This document shows positions 33,534 through 45,587 of a DNA stretch of 64,000 nucleotides, piece after piece. The translations under genes were made by a program, and so were the position numbers. The stretch covers positions 262,501 through 326,500 of the forward strand of contig JAXIVH010000044.1 of assembly GCA_036785325.1 (NCBI GenBank), written 5' to 3'. The first letter of the stretch is position 1; each line of letters starts with the position of its first letter. The notes below the pieces were generated by a model. It was not told the DNA's origin. It worked only from the letters and a program-made list of their open reading frames with translations, and did not search any database. The stretch is from Urophycis tenuis. Its lineage: Eukaryota; Chordata; Actinopteri; Gadiformes; Phycidae.

Positions 33534-36500
33534 TGGGCTCATTTTAAGCGGGGAAATCTAACCTTTCCAACGGTGTATGGCAAGCCTATATTGACTCATG
33601 GGTCGTTGAAATACTAAGCAAATTACTTTGTGTTCTTTATTGAAAGATTGATCTTAATTGAAACGTTGAAGGTATGTTTTTAGCTGCTGGGTAGACTTCA
33701 GTCAACCTGACGCAGTTTTTTCTGTGAGCAACCAAATTGCTCGGGGATGGGCTCATTTTAAGCGGGGAAATCTAAGCTTTCCAACGGCGTATGGCAAGAC
33801 TATATTGACTCATGGCTCGTTGAAATACTAAGCTAATTAATTTGTGTTCTGTAAGGAAAGATTGATCTTAATTGAAACCTTGAAGGTATGTTTTTAGCTG
33901 CTGGGCAGACTTCAGTCAACCTGACGCAGTTTTGTCTATGAGCAACCGGACTGCTCGCGGATGGGCTCATTTTAAGCAGGGAAATCTAAGCTTTCCAACG
34001 TCGTATGGCAAGACTATATTGACTCATGGGTCGTTGAAATACTAAGCTAATTAATTTGTGTTCTTTATTGAAAGATTGATCTTAATTGAAACGTTGAAGG
34101 TATGTTTTTAGATACTGGGTAGACTTCAGTCAACCTGACGCAGTTTTGTCTGTGAGCAACCAAATTGCTCGGGGATGGGCTCATTTTAAGCGGGGAAATC
34201 TAAGCTTTCCAACGGCGTATAGCAAGACTATATTGACTCATGGGTCGTTGAAATACTTAGCTAATTAATTTGTGTTCTGTAAGGAAAGATTGATGTTAAT
34301 TGAAACGTTGAAGGTATGTTTTTAGCTGCTGGGTAGACTTCAGTCAACCTGACGCAGTTTTGTCTGTGAGCAACGAAATTGCTCGGGGATGGGCTCATTT
34401 TAAGCAGGGAAATCTAAGCTTTCCAATGGCGTATGGCAAGACTATATTGACTCATGGGTCGTTGATATAATAAGCTAATTAATTTGTGTTCTGTAAGGAA
34501 AGATTGATGTTAATTGAAACGTTGAAGGTATGTTTTACCTGCTGGGTAGACTTCAGTCAACCTGACGCAGTTTAGTCTGTGATCAACTAGACTGCTCGCG
34601 GATGGGCTCATTTTAAGCAGGGAAATCTAAGCTTTCCAACGGCGTATGGCAAGACTATATTGACTCATGGGTCGTTGAAATACTAAGCTAATTTGTGTTT
34701 TTTATTGAAAGATTGATCTTAATTAAAACGTTGAAGGTGTGTTTTTAGCTGCTGGGTAGACTTCAGTCGACCTGACGCAGTTTTGTCTGTGAGCAACCAA
34801 ATTGCTCGGGATGGGCTCACTTTAAGCGGGGAAATCTAAGCTTTCCAACGGCGTATGGCAAGACTATATTGACTCATGGGTCGTTGAAATACTAAGCTAA
34901 TTAATTTGTGTTCTGTTAGGAAAGATTGATCTTAATTGAAACGTTGAAGGTATGTTTTTAGCTGCTGGGTAGACTTCAGTCAACCTGACGCAGTTTAGTC
35001 TGTGATAAACCAGACTGCTCGCAGATGGGCTCATTTTAAGCGGGGAAATCTAAGCTTTCCAACGGCGTATGGCACAACTATATTGACAATGGGTCATTGA
35101 AATACTAAGCTAATTAATTTGTGTTCTGTAAGGAAAGATTGATGTTAATTGAAACGTTGAAGGTATTTTTTTAGCTGCTGGGTAGACTTCAGTCAACCTG
35201 ACGCAGTTTAGTCTGTGATCAACCAGACTGCTCGCGGATGGGCTCATTTTAAGCGGGGAAATCTAAGCTTCCCAACGGCGTATGGCAAGACTATATTGAC
35301 TCATGGGTCGTTGAAATACTAAGCTAATTAATTTGTGTTCTTTATTGAAAGATTGATCTTAATTGAAACGTTGAAGGTATGTTTTTAGCTGCTGGGTAGA
35401 CTTCAGTCAACCTGACGCAGTTTTGTCTGTGAGCAACAAAATTGCTCACGGATGCGCTCATTTTAAGCGGGGAAATCTAAGCTTTCCAACGGTGTATGGC
35501 AAGACTATATTCACCATAGAGTCGTTGAAATACTAAGCTAATTAATTTGTGTTCTGTAAGGAAAGATTGATGTTAATTGAAACGTTGAAGGTATGTTTTT
35601 AGCTTCTGGGTAGACTTCAGTCAACCTGACGCAGTTTAGTCTGTGAGCAACCAGACTGCTCGCGGATGGGCTCATTTTAAGCGGGGAAATCTAAGCTTTC
35701 CAACGGCGTATGGCAAGACTATATTGACTCATGGGTCGTTGAAATACTAAGCTAATTAATTTGTGTTCTGTAAGGAAAGATTGATGTTAATTGAAACGTT
35801 GAAGGTATGTTTTTAGCTGCTGGGTAGACTTCAGTCAAGCTGACGCAGTTTAGTCTGTGAGTAACCAGACTGCTCGTGGATGGGCTCAATTCAAGCGGGG
35901 AAATCTAAGCTTTTCAACGGCGTATGGCAAGACTATATTGACTCATGGGTCGTTGAAATACTAAGCTAATTAATTTGTGTTCTGTGAGGAAAGATTGATG
36001 TTAATTGAAACGTTGAAGGTATGTTTTTAGCTGCTGGGTAGACTTCAGTCAACCTGACGCAGTTTAGTCTGTGATCAACCAGACTGCTCGCGGATGGGCT
36101 CATTTTGAGCGGGGAAATCTAAGCTTTCTAACGGCGTATGGCAAGACTATATTGACTCATGGGTCGTTGAAATACTAAGCTAATTAATTTGTGTTCTGTT
36201 AGGAAAGATTGATCTTAATTGAAACGTTGAAGGTATGTTTTTAGCTGCTGTGTAGACTTCAGTCAACCTGACGCAGTTTTGTCTGTGAGCAACCAAATTG
36301 CTCGGGGATGGGCTCACTTTAAGCGGGGAAATCTAAGCTTTCCAACGGCGTATGGCAAGACTATATTGACTCATGGGTCGTTGAAATACTAAGCTAATTA
36401 ATTTGTGTTCTGTAAGGAAAGATTGATGTTAATTGAAACGTTGAAGGTATGTTTTTAGCTGCTGGGTAGACTTCAGTCAACCTGACGCAGTTTTGTCTGT

Positions 36501-39500
36501 GAGCAACCAAATTGCTCGGGGATGGGCTCATTTTAAGCGGGGAAATCTAAGCTTTCCAACGGCGTATAGCAAGACTATATTGACTCATGGGTCGTTGAAA
36601 TACTTAGCTAATTAATTTGTGTTCTGTAAGGAAAGATTGATGTTAATTGAAACGTTGAAGGTATGTTTTTAGCTGCTGGGTAGACTTCAGTCAACCTGAC
36701 GCAGTTTTGTCTGTGAGCAACGAAATTGCTCGGGGATGGGCTCATTTTAAGCAGGGAAATCTAAGCTTTCCAATGGCGTATGGCAAGACTATATTGACTC
36801 ATGGGTCGTTGATATAATAAGCTAATTAATTTGTGTTCTGTAAGGAAAGATTGATGTTAATTGAAACGTTGAAGGTATGTTTTACCTGCTGGGTAGACTT
36901 CAGTCAACCTGACGCAGTTTAGTCTGTGATCAACTAGACTGCTCGCGGATGGGCTCATTTTAAGCAGGGAAATCTAAGCTTTCCAACGGCGTATGGCAAG
37001 ACTATATTGACTCATGGGTCGTTGAAATACTAAGCTAATTTGTGTTTTTTATTGAAAGATTGATCTTAATTAAAACGTTGAAGGTGTGTTTTTAGCTGCT
37101 GGGTAGACTTCAGTCGACCTGACGCAGTTTTGTCTGTGAGCAACCAAATTGCTCGGGATGGGCTCACTTTAAGCGGGGAAATCTAAGCTTTCCAACGGCG
37201 TATGGCAAGACTATATTGACTCATGGGTCGTTGAAATACTAAGCTAATTAATTTGTGTTCTGTTAGGAAAGATTGATCTTAATTGAAACGTTGAAGGTAT
37301 GTTTTTAGCTGCTGGGTAGACTTCAGTCAACCTGACGCAGTTTAGTCTGTGATAAACCAGACTGCTCGCAGATGGGCTCATTTTAAGCGGGGAAATCTAA
37401 GCTTTCCAACGGCGTATGGCACAACTATATTGACAATGGGTCATTGAAATACTAAGCTAATTAATTTGTGTTCTGTAAGGAAAGATTGATGTTAATTGAA
37501 ACGTTGAAGGTATTTTTTTAGCTGCTGGGTAGACTTCAGTCAACCTGACGCAGTTTAGTCTGTGATCAACCAGACTGCTCGCGGATGGGCTCATTTTAAG
37601 CGGGGAAATCTAAGCTTCCCAACGGCGTATGGCAAGACTATATTGACTCATGGGTCGTTGAAATACTAAGCTAATTAATTTGTGTTCTTTATTGAAAGAT
37701 TGATCTTAATTGAAACGTTGAAGGTATGTTTTTAGCTGCTGGGTAGACTTCAGTCAACCTGACGCAGTTTTGTCTGTGAGCAACAAAATTGCTCACGGAT
37801 GCGCTCATTTTAAGCGGGGAAATCTAAGCTTTCCAACGGTGTATGGCAAGACTATATTCACCATAGAGTCGTTGAAATACTAAGCTAATTAATTTGTGTT
37901 CTGTAAGGAAAGATTGATGTTAATTGAAACGTTGAAGGTATGTTTTTAGCTTCTGGGTAGACTTCAGTCAACCTGACGCAGTTTAGTCTGTGAGCAACCA
38001 GACTGCTCGCGGATGGGCTCATTTTAAGCGGGGAAATCTAAGCTTTCCAACGGCGTATGGCAAGACTATATTGACTCATGGGTCGTTGAAATACTAAGCT
38101 AATTAATTTGTGTTCTGTAAGGAAAGATTGATGTTAATTGAAACGTTGAAGGTATGTTTTTAGCTGCTGGGTAGACTTCAGTCAAGCTGACGCAGTTTAG
38201 TCTGTGAGTAACCAGACTGCTCGTGGATGGGCTCAATTCAAGCGGGGAAATCTAAGCTTTTCAACGGCGTATGGCAAGACTATATTGACTCATGGGTCGT
38301 TGAAATACTAAGCTAATTAATTTGTGTTCTGTGAGGAAAGATTGATGTTAATTGAAACGTTGAAGGTATGTTTTTAGCTGCTGGGTAGACTTCAGTCAAC
38401 CTGACGCAGTTTAGTCTGTGATCAACCAGACTGCTCGCGGATGGGCTCATTTTGAGCGGGGAAATCTAAGCTTTCTAACGGCGTATGGCAAGACTATATT
38501 GACTCATGGGTCGTTGAAATACTAAGCTAATTAATTTGTGTTCTGTTAGGAAAGATTGATCTTAATTGAAACGTTGAAGGTATGTTTTTAGCTGCTGTGT
38601 AGACTTCAGTCAACCTGACGCAGTTTTGTCTGTGAGCAACCAAATTGCTCGGGGATGGGCTCACTTTAAGCGGGGAAATCTAAGCTTTCCAACGGCGTAT
38701 GGCAAGACTATATTGACTCATGGGTCGTTGAAATACTAAGCTAATTAATTTGTGTTCTGTTAGGAAAGATTGATCTTAATTGAAACGTTGAAGGTATGTT
38801 TTTAGCTGCTGGGTAGACTTCAGTCAACCTGACGCAGTTTAGTCTGTGATCAACCAGACTGCTCGTGGATGGGCTCATTTTAAGCGAGGAAATCTAAGCT
38901 TCCCAACGGCGTATGGCAAGACTATATTGACTCATGGGTCGTTGAAATACTAAGCTAATTAATTTGTGTTCTTTATTGAAGGATTGATCTTAATTGAAAC
39001 GTTGAAGGTATGTTTTTAGCTGCTGGGTAGACTTCAGTCAACCTGACGCAGTTTTGTCTGTGAGCAACCAAATTGCTCACGGATGCGCTCATTTTAAGCG
39101 GGGAAATCTAAGCTTTCCAACGGTGTATGGCAAGACTATATTCACCAAAGAGTCGTTGAAATACTAAGCTAATTAATTTGTGTTCTGTAAGGAAAGATTG
39201 ATGTTAATTGAAACGTTGAAGGTATGTTTTTAGCTTCTGGGTAGACTTCAGTCAACCTGACGCAGTTTAGTCTGTGAGCAACCAGACTGCTCGCGGATGG
39301 GCTCATTTTAAGCGGGGAAATCTAAGCTTTCCAACGGCGTATGGCAAGACTATATTGACTCATGGGTCGTTGAAATACTAAGCTAATTAATTTGTGTTCT
39401 GTAAGGAAAGATTGATGTTAATTGAAACGTTGAAGGTATGTTTTTAGCTGCTGGGTAGACTTCAGTCAACCTGACGCAGTTTAGTCTGTGATCAACCAGA

Positions 39501-40196
39501 CTGCTCGCGGATGGGCTCATTTTGAGCGGGGAAATCTAAGCTTTCTAACGGCGTATGGCAAGACTATATTGACTCATGGGTCGTTGAAATACTAACCTAA
39601 TTAATTTGTGTTCTGTTAGGAAAGATTGATCTTAATTGAAACGTTGAAGGTATGTTTTTAGCTGCTGTGTAGACTTCAGTCAACCTGACGCAGTTTTGTC
39701 TGTGAGCAACCAAATTGCTCGGGGATGGGCTCATTTTAAGCGGGGAAATCTAAGCTTTCCAACGGGGTATGGCACAACTATATTGACAATGGGTCGTTGA
39801 AATACTAAGCTAATTAATTTGTGTTCTGTAAGGAAAGATTGATGTTAATTGAAACGTTGAAGGTATGTTTTTAGCTGCTGGGTAGACTTCAGTCAACCTG
39901 ACGCAGTTTAGTCTGTGATCAACCAGACTGCTCGCGGATGGGCTCATTTTAAGCGGGGAAATCTAAGCTTTCCAACAGCGTATGGCAAGACTATATTGAC
40001 TCATGGGTTGTTGAAATACTAAGCTAATTAATTTGTCTTCTTTATTGAAAGATTGATCTTAATTGAAACGTTGAAGGTATGTTTTTAGCTGCTGGGTAGA
40101 CTTCAGTCAACCTGACGCAGTTTAGTCTGTGATAAACCAGACTGCTCGCAGATGGGCTCATTTTAAGCAGGGAAATCTAAGCTTTCCAACGGCGTA
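33534..40196. repeat. ~214-bp satellite array, segment 1c (longest)
   Basis: About 31 uninterrupted monomers with periods of 213-215 bp (measured from successive cggggaaatc words at 35041, 35254, 35468, 35682, 35896 and 36110). It contains an 11-monomer higher-order duplication (34116-38759). It ends abruptly at 40196 within a monomer, in the word ggcgta, where unrelated AT-rich DNA begins. Confidence 0.97.
34116..38759. repeat. 2347-bp higher-order repeat (11 monomers, two copies)
   Basis: Marker variants recur with a constant 2347-bp shift: gtatagcaag at about 34219/36566, caacgaaatt at 34371/36718, and cttcccaacg at about 35268/37615. The match covers roughly 34116-36412 against 36463-38759. 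A shorter, third partial copy starting near 38880 repeats the middle part at an offset of about six monomers. Confidence 0.88.
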
Positions 40197-40860
40197 ATAT
40201 TTATATGGGGAAAATTGGTGCGCTAAACAGGCTGCTAACTATTTTACTGTTTAGTGATCCATGTGTTTGGTCACTCAATTTAATTCATCGTGGCTCTCGT
40301 AGTTTAAAATGTAGGCTAAATTAATATCTGTGATGGATTCAAGCTAAAATGATGAATTAGAAAAATGTGGTTATTTATATACATGTTTGTGTCAAGTCAA
40401 GCTAGTCAAGTCAAGTCAAGATAATTGATCATTATTGAGTCCTGTGTGCCTATTTTTTACAAAAGATGTGCAAATTGGTAAATGGTTGGTGTTTGTTCTC
40501 TGGTTTCTAAGGTTTTTCACCTGTAATGTCTGGGCTACAAAAAGAAGACAAATAAAAACAGATAAGATACAAGAGGCCTGGTCAAACCCAGTTAAACGTT
40601 CAGTATTGGTGTCTCCCTATCAAGTGAGGGTTAAGCACAGTCAAAAAGACAAAGACACTTGACAGGGCCCTTTGAGACCGTACATGTGATTAAGGGCTAT
40701 ACAAATAAAATGGACTCAAGGCTTCTCTCTCCCTTCTCCCAGGGTCTGTGGACATTCTGTAACACGGTCTCACAAAGCGCTCCTCAGCATGCATGCTGAT
40801 CAGCAGCCATAACTGTACATGCTGACATTGTTGAAGGTCCTGCGTGTAAAAGCTGAGGGC
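40197..40860. other. AT-rich DNA with a LINE 3' end
   Basis: No gene seen. A run of tcaagtcaag words lies at 40390-40420. The string gggctatacaaataaaatgg at about 40693 resembles the 3' end of an L2/CR1-like element. Confidence 0.5.
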
Positions 40861-40864
40861 ACCT

Positions 40865-41061
40865 CTGCCCTGCTACAGTTGAACTAGGACAGGGATGAAC
40901 GTTTGGTGAAGATGTGGGCCGAAAATACATTTTGACAAAAAAAAAACATGAGGGGTAAATATGTATTTTTTTCTGTTTTGTGTTTTGTTTTCTTATTTTT
41001 TTTTTCCGGCCCGTATCCACCAATTATTCATCCCTGTGCTAGTTCAACTGTGGCAGGGCAG
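40865..41061. repeat. Inverted repeat (57/55-bp arms), third copy at 44.65 kb
   Basis: ctgccctgctacagttgaac at 40865 pairs with gttcaactgtggcagggcag at 41042-41061. The arms 40865-40921 and 41007-41061 are complementary with a few mismatches, around an A/T-rich loop. A third arm copy lies at about 44646-44704, inside the duplicated tRNA segment. Confidence 0.75.
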
Positions 41062-41079
41062 TTCTCTGTGCCATCTCTC

Positions 41080-41365
41080 TAAATCCACTCCACACCTTCA
41101 CGCCCTCTCCGATCCTCTTCTGCCATCCAGCTCTCAGCTCTATCTGCCAACCTATCCACCATGGGGGCCAAGAGCTTTCGGTCGATCGGCACCAAACATT
41201 CACACTTCTGACTCTGTCTCCACCTTTAAATCACGCCTAAAAACACTTATTCCAAGTGGCGTACTCTGTCACACATGCCACAGTTACTTGTTTTTTAACT
41301 TGTCTTGTAAGGTGTCCTTGAGAGCTTTGAAAGGTGTCTTTAAATAAAATGCATTATTATTATTA
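41080..41365 (+). mobile_element. LINE 3'-end fragment with ATT tail
   Basis: The frame reads FGRSAPNIHTSDSVSTFKSRLKTL, typical of the last residues of fish LINE reverse transcriptases (SAPxLWNSLPxxIRxSxSxxxFKSxLKTxL), but with an internal deletion. The DNA ends in ctttaaataaaatgcattattattatt. Strongly 5'-truncated. Confidence 0.65.
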
Positions 41366-41463
41366 AATGATAGTAAAATGCTATCATTTAATAATAATTG
41401 GAGATAGCAGGCATCAATCCAGAATTGTCATCTTAAGACACAACCTTCTACCAGCTTTGTGAA

Positions 41464-41506
41464 GCCTTTTAATCTGAGGGTGCAGGGTTCAAGTCCCTGT
41501 TCAGGC
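41464..41506 (+). pseudogene. tRNA-Lys remnant, 5' half deleted
   Basis: The bases gcc are joined directly to ttttaatctgaggg and the intact TΨC arm and acceptor end of a tRNA-Lys. Compared with 44898-44970, 29 bases covering most of the D arm and the 5' anticodon stem are missing. Flanking sequence (gacacaaccttctac...gaagcc) is shared with the intact gene, so this is a decayed duplicate. Confidence 0.8.
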
Positions 41507-41655
41507 AACTGCTTATTCACTTTAGTCAATAGATTGCCATTATGGATTCAGCACTGTCGAAACATGTGCTGCAATCTGCTTTAGGATTATTGACACTTTA
41601 CAGAGACATTGAATTGTAAAGTCAATTATACACGTTGACTCCTTTCACAACCAGC

Positions 41656-41721
41656 GGCTCAGTGGCTCAGTGGATGGAGCTGTTGGTGAACTGATCTTGA
41701 GTCATGGGTTCAATTCATGCC
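41656..41721 (+). pseudogene. tRNA-like remnant
   Basis: ggctcagtggatggagc and, 45 bp later, gggttcaattcatgcc resemble box A and box B of a tRNA. The counterpart at 45129-45195 has the same layout. Stems are poor and no amino-acid identity is assignable. Confidence 0.4.
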
Positions 41722-41811
41722 AAGAACAATGTGGACTTCCATGTTTTTACAACAAACACTAACATGTGGATTGTAACGTACAGTAGAACCTCCCGCACAA
41801 GCCTTGTTGGT

Positions 41812-41860
41812 GTCTCTGTGGCGCAGTTGAGAGAGCTGCTACACATCTGCAGACCATGCA
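41812..41860 (+). pseudogene. tRNA-Asn-like 5' fragment
   Basis: gtctctgtggcgcagttgag resembles the acceptor and D-arm start of tRNA-Asn; no box B follows. The counterpart is at 45286-45355. The rest of 41510-42150 holds A/T-rich spacer and short poly-T runs only. Confidence 0.35.
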
Positions 41861-42174
41861 TACATACATATATGAAAAAAAAAGTCATTTGTAAAAAAAA
41901 TATATATATTTATTTTAAAGGGAAAAAACACCTCCAAGTGCAAAGTTAGTTACCCAACAACTTAGTTGCATGTTGGGTTTTTTCTGGTTTTTTTTTTTTT
42001 TTTACAAATATAATGTAGTTTTTATCCCTTAGGTTAAACAAAAACAAAAGCGGTAACTATGTAGTTTTTTTCCTTTGTACATTTTTTTTGTTGCCATAAA
42101 ATCATAAGGGGTAACTGACATTCTCTCCTGTTTGTTTTACAAATATGACTTTGCATGCCCTCTCGTTTGAAGAG

Positions 42175-43477
42175 CTCTGCTCATGTCGGTCCATCGTTCC
42201 TCTGGCCCCGGGTCCAGGAGGTGGCGCTGGCCCGGGTGGTGGCCCGGGCTGAGCTGTCTGTGGTGGACCTGGAGTCCCAGCGTGTGCAGGACCGGCTGGT
42301 CCACAGATGCACCTTCGCTCCCGGGGAACTTCTGGGTGCGTTACACACACACACACACACACTCATAAAATGAATATCAATATTGGCTCAATGAGACCAT
42401 AACATATAAAGGACGCCACACAAATTTTAAAGTTTGCAAAAAAGATTCTTTATTGAAAAGTAGCAACGGGAAAAAAGGGAAAAAATGAACCCTTAAAGTA
42501 ATAAACCAAAAAGAGATGGAGACCACGGTCAAAAGGAACAAGAGGGGGAAACACCGGGCCAGCCACGCTGTGGGCCGTCGCACCCTGCACCTCCACACTA
42601 ACTAGAAACACAGGGCTAACATAACAAAAAACACCAAACAGGACTACCAGAGATCTCAAACTAAAATAAGAAAACTCTGCCATGTTGGACAGAGGGGAAA
42701 ATGGGTTACTTCAGCTCTAGTAGTAGAGAACACAAACCTTCCCCTGCTGCTGCTGCTGCTGCTGTGTTTGTGAGAGAGAGCTCAGCCTCCCTCCTCCTCC
42801 TCTTTAACCCCTTCCTGATTACCAAATTGATTACCACCTATGGGGGAAGGAGCAACAAGGGAGGACAGGAGGGAGACCAGCAGCCCCAAAAAGAAAACAC
42901 AATACAGTCCCAGGTGTATAACACCCCCACTACCTGGCCACACATAACAGCAACAACAGAGCACACACACCCCGCACCCGAGGCCATGAAGAGTGCAGAG
43001 CGGTCAGCTCCCCTGCAGGCTGTCCCACGCTGCACCTTCCAGTGAGGTGGTGATGTCTCACTGAGGAGCAGGTAGCGGCGAGGTCTTGAGTCTCTGTAGG
43101 AGGAGCTACAGGTGTCTGCTCTCCCCGTCCCTCCCCCTCTGTGTGTGTCACCCACCGGGAGACAGCGGTGGTCTCCCGGTGGTCGGCGCAGAACCAAGCC
43201 TGTGACGCCCCGCCTGCTGGCAGACCGCTGAATGTTTGTGTGGGTGGGTGGGGGTTCTTTTTTGCCAGCCTGCTTGCCAGAAGGACGTGTGGTGGCGGTG
43301 GTGGACACCACCCACGCCGCTCCACCCGTGCAGCCCGACCGCACCACCCTGGCGGACCCCAGCTGCGTTCCCGTGGAAACGGACAGCGCGCGGGCGCTGT
43401 TTGTCTTCGGCGTGGAGTCCTGTGGCACCACCCTGACAGTACGTGTGTGTGCGCGCGTGTGTGCGTGTGCGTGTGCA

Positions 43478-43509
<32 letters not shown>

Positions 43510-43935
43510 GAGTCACAGAACTTTCTCATTCCTTGTTCAGTTACTTTTTGTCACACGTTCTTCCCTTGGCAGACCGAGGGTGATCAGCTGGTTTACCAGA
43601 ACCAGGTGAGGTACCAGCAGGACTTCCTCCCCGGCCAGGCGGACCCGCTGATACACCGAGACTCGCCGTACAGGAGGTGACCCCCCGGCCCCCCCCTCTC
43701 GCTTTGTTCCCCTATGCTGTGTGTGTGTGACCTTTGACCTCCTCCTCCTCCTCCTCTGGGCCGCGGCAGGCAGACCCTCCAGTGCCGCTACCCGACGTCG
43801 GACTCCACAATCCTCTTCCCGCCCCCCACGCCGTCACCCCCCCGCGGGGACCCCCCTGCTCCTCCTGCTCCTCCTGCATCTCCTGCTCCTCCTCCTGCTC
43901 CTCCTGCTGCCCATGAGAACACAGAGGAGCGTTGA
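42175..43935 (+). CDS. ZP-domain protein gene fragment (four exons)
   Basis: Four exons splice in a consistent phase: A, up to 42335 (ends ...FAPGELL, donor g|gtgcgt); B, 43281-43438; C, 43573-43676; D, 43770-43935. A+B, B+C and C+D all keep one open frame across canonical AG/GT borders. The product has a link segment with VVDTTHAAPPVQPD, then a ZP-N-like domain with DPSC, VESCGTT, LVYQNQV, HRDSPYRR and TLQCRYP, that is, the conserved Cys residues and the CGT and RDSxYR signatures of zona pellucida proteins. These form the egg coat. Exon D ends in a Pro/Ala-rich stretch from CCTCCTGCT repeats and a stop at 43933-43935. The usual ZP-C domain, furin site and membrane anchor are missing, and no start exon is visible, so this is a partial or truncated gene. 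The start of exon A is uncertain. Confidence 0.65.
42345..42362. repeat. (AC)n microsatellite in ZP intron
   Basis: Nine AC units just after the exon-A donor. Confidence 0.9.
42744..42764. repeat. (CTG)7 in ZP intron
   Basis: Seven CTG units inside a 500-700-bp intronic insertion (about 42400-43050) that I could not classify. The insertion carries AT-rich ends and long spurious open frames on both strands. Confidence 0.85.
43439..43510. repeat. (GT)n-rich tract directly after ZP exon B
   Basis: Alternating GTGTGC/GTGTGT sequence begins within the splice donor and fills most of the short intron. A similar tract follows the ZP fragment at 50335. Confidence 0.9.
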
Positions 43936-44640
43936 GCTGACAGAGACTGACGGAGGCTGGCGGAGGCTGGTGGAGGCTGGCGGAGGCTGATGGAGGCGCT
44001 CGTACCGAATGACACCCTGACAACAGCGGGTGTCTTCCCCCTGAAGTACTTTGCTGAGCAGTTTGTTGACGCGTGTTGCCATGGGGACTGAGTTTCTGGC
44101 GGCGGCGGCGCATGCCGGGCCCTGGTGCTGACCCTACCGGTCCCACCGGTGTCCAGACACTCCCAGACCCGTGGACCTGGACCCGGTGGTCTGCCCTGGA
44201 CGTGTAGTCATGTGCAAGTCTAGATGTTTAGGAGTGAGTCTCTGGAAGGCTGCAGTGTTGTTTGTCTGTTTGGTTATAAAATGCGTTTCACCCCCTAGGG
44301 TCCGGTGGAAATTGCCCTGCAAAAAAATAAACTAATAAATGTGATGTATGTATGTATGCGTATATGTATACTCGCAAAAAAAAAAAAAACTATTGTAAAA
44401 ATAAAATAAAAAAGTAAAAATTAAAAACGGAAAAAAACGACCCCTTATATATTAGGTTATATTAGGTATATTTTTTATATTAGGGTATATTTTATTTTAT
44501 TTTAGGTATATTTTATTTTATTTGTGTACATTTCTTTTCCTTCTTTGTTTTGATCTGTTGCAAAATAATTTCCCTCGGGATGAATAAAGTCTCTTGAATC
44601 TTGAATCTTGAATCTTGAATTATGTTTTTTTTCAGACAAC
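43936..44640 (+). other. ZP downstream region and LINE 3' tail
   Basis: 43936-44330 carries a short tandem ggaggctggc repeat (43950-43995) and no recognised exon. About 44530-44621 ends in ctcgggatgaataaagtctc followed by four TTGAATC units, a LINE 3' tail on the plus strand. Confidence 0.55.
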
Positions 44641-44897
44641 TTTTTTTTCAGCCCATATCTTCACCAAGTGTTCGTCCCTGTTCTAGTTCAGCTGTGGCAG
44701 GGCAGAGCTACAGCCAGAGCAGCTCTAGATCCATCGTGTGTGTGTGTGTGTGTGTATTTGTTGCTCTTTAAATAAAGTGTTTTCTCTGTGCTGTCTCTAA
44801 CTGATAGTGAAATGCTGAAGAATGCAATAGATTAGAGAAGGCGGGCCTCAAACCTGAATCGTCATCGTAAGACACAACCTTCTACAATTTTCATGAA

Positions 44898-44970
44898 GCC
44901 TGGGTAGCTCAGCTGGTAGAGCATCAGACTTTTAATCTGAGGGTCCAGGGTTCAAGTCCCTGTTCAGGCT
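44898..44970 (+). tRNA. trnK-TTT: tRNA-Lys (anticodon TTT)
   Basis: A complete cloverleaf: acceptor GCCTGGG pairs with TTCAGGC (two G-T pairs), box A tagctcagctgg, anticodon stem ATCAGA/TCTGAG (outer A-G unpaired) around loop CTTTTAA with anticodon TTT at 44931-44933, and box B ggttcaagtcc. No CCA is encoded, as expected in eukaryotes. The discriminator base is T at 44970. It delivers lysine to AAA/AAG codons, and the same tRNA is the primer matched by the LTR element at 16706-16723. A 5'-deleted duplicate lies at 41464. Confidence 0.93.
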
Positions 44971-45128
44971 ACTGGTTATTTGCAATAGATAAATTGACAT
45001 TATGTATTTAGCATGCTGAAAACATGTCCTACAATCTGCATTTGGATTATTGACTCTTAACAAAGTCACATTGAATTGTAAAGTCAAATACAAAGTCAAA
45101 GTCAAATACACGTTGAATCTATGGCAAG

Positions 45129-45195
45129 TGGCTCAGTGGCACAATGGATAGAGCTGCTGTTGATCTGATCTTGAGTCATGGGTTCAACTCATGCC
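45129..45195 (+). pseudogene. tRNA-like remnant
   Basis: gtggcacaatggatagagc followed by gggttcaactcatgcc gives plausible box A and box B. Paralogue of 41656-41721 in the same order relative to tRNA-Lys. The anticodon region is not convincing. Confidence 0.45.
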
Positions 45196-45285
45196 AAAAA
45201 CAATGTGGAGTTGGAAGTTTTTACAACAAACACTGTCATGTTGATTGTAATGTGCAGCAGAACCTCTCACACAATCCTTGTTGGT

Positions 45286-45355
45286 GTCCCTGTGGTGCAC
45301 TTGAGAGCTCCTACACACACTGTTCTGAAGACATGGGTTCAAGTCCTGTGAAGGC
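45286..45355 (+). pseudogene. tRNA-like remnant
   Basis: gtccctgtggtgcac at the 5' side and gggttcaagtcctgtg at the 3' side over 70 bp fit a degenerated tRNA. Paralogue of the fragment at 41812. Confidence 0.45.
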
Positions 45356-45587
45356 TGATGTATGTCTGGGTGAGAGTCTAAATGGATGAAATTGCATTAA
45401 TCCATTCCTGTGAGTGGGTGGGGGATTAGAACCCAGAATATACTGCATTTGGATTATTGACTCTTTACAAAGTGACATTGAATTGTAAATACAAAGTCAA
45501 AGTCAAATATACGTTGACTCAAAACACCACACACAAAAACCAAAACCCTTATGTGACTTCCCTATTTAAGTGTTTCATACTAACCCT

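Larger units (their letters stand above)
30901..34397. repeat. 1752-bp tandem duplication (module 2 / module 3)
   Basis: 30901-32652 and 32653-34397 are laid head to tail with a constant offset of 1752 bp. Each copy contains one module plus about four satellite monomers. I see no difference between the copies over the coding module, and the match ends inside a monomer near 34397. This points to a very recent unequal exchange between satellite monomers. Confidence 0.9.

Noticed and set aside
41651..41860. Functional tRNA genes besides tRNA-Lys
   Set aside because: Box-like words are present, but acceptor and anticodon stems do not pair well; scored only as remnants.
42838..43529. ~200-residue minus-strand frames opposite the ZP exons
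   Set aside because: Antisense of ZP exon B and GT-rich intron; the plus-strand splice phases are coherent, the minus-strand ones are not.
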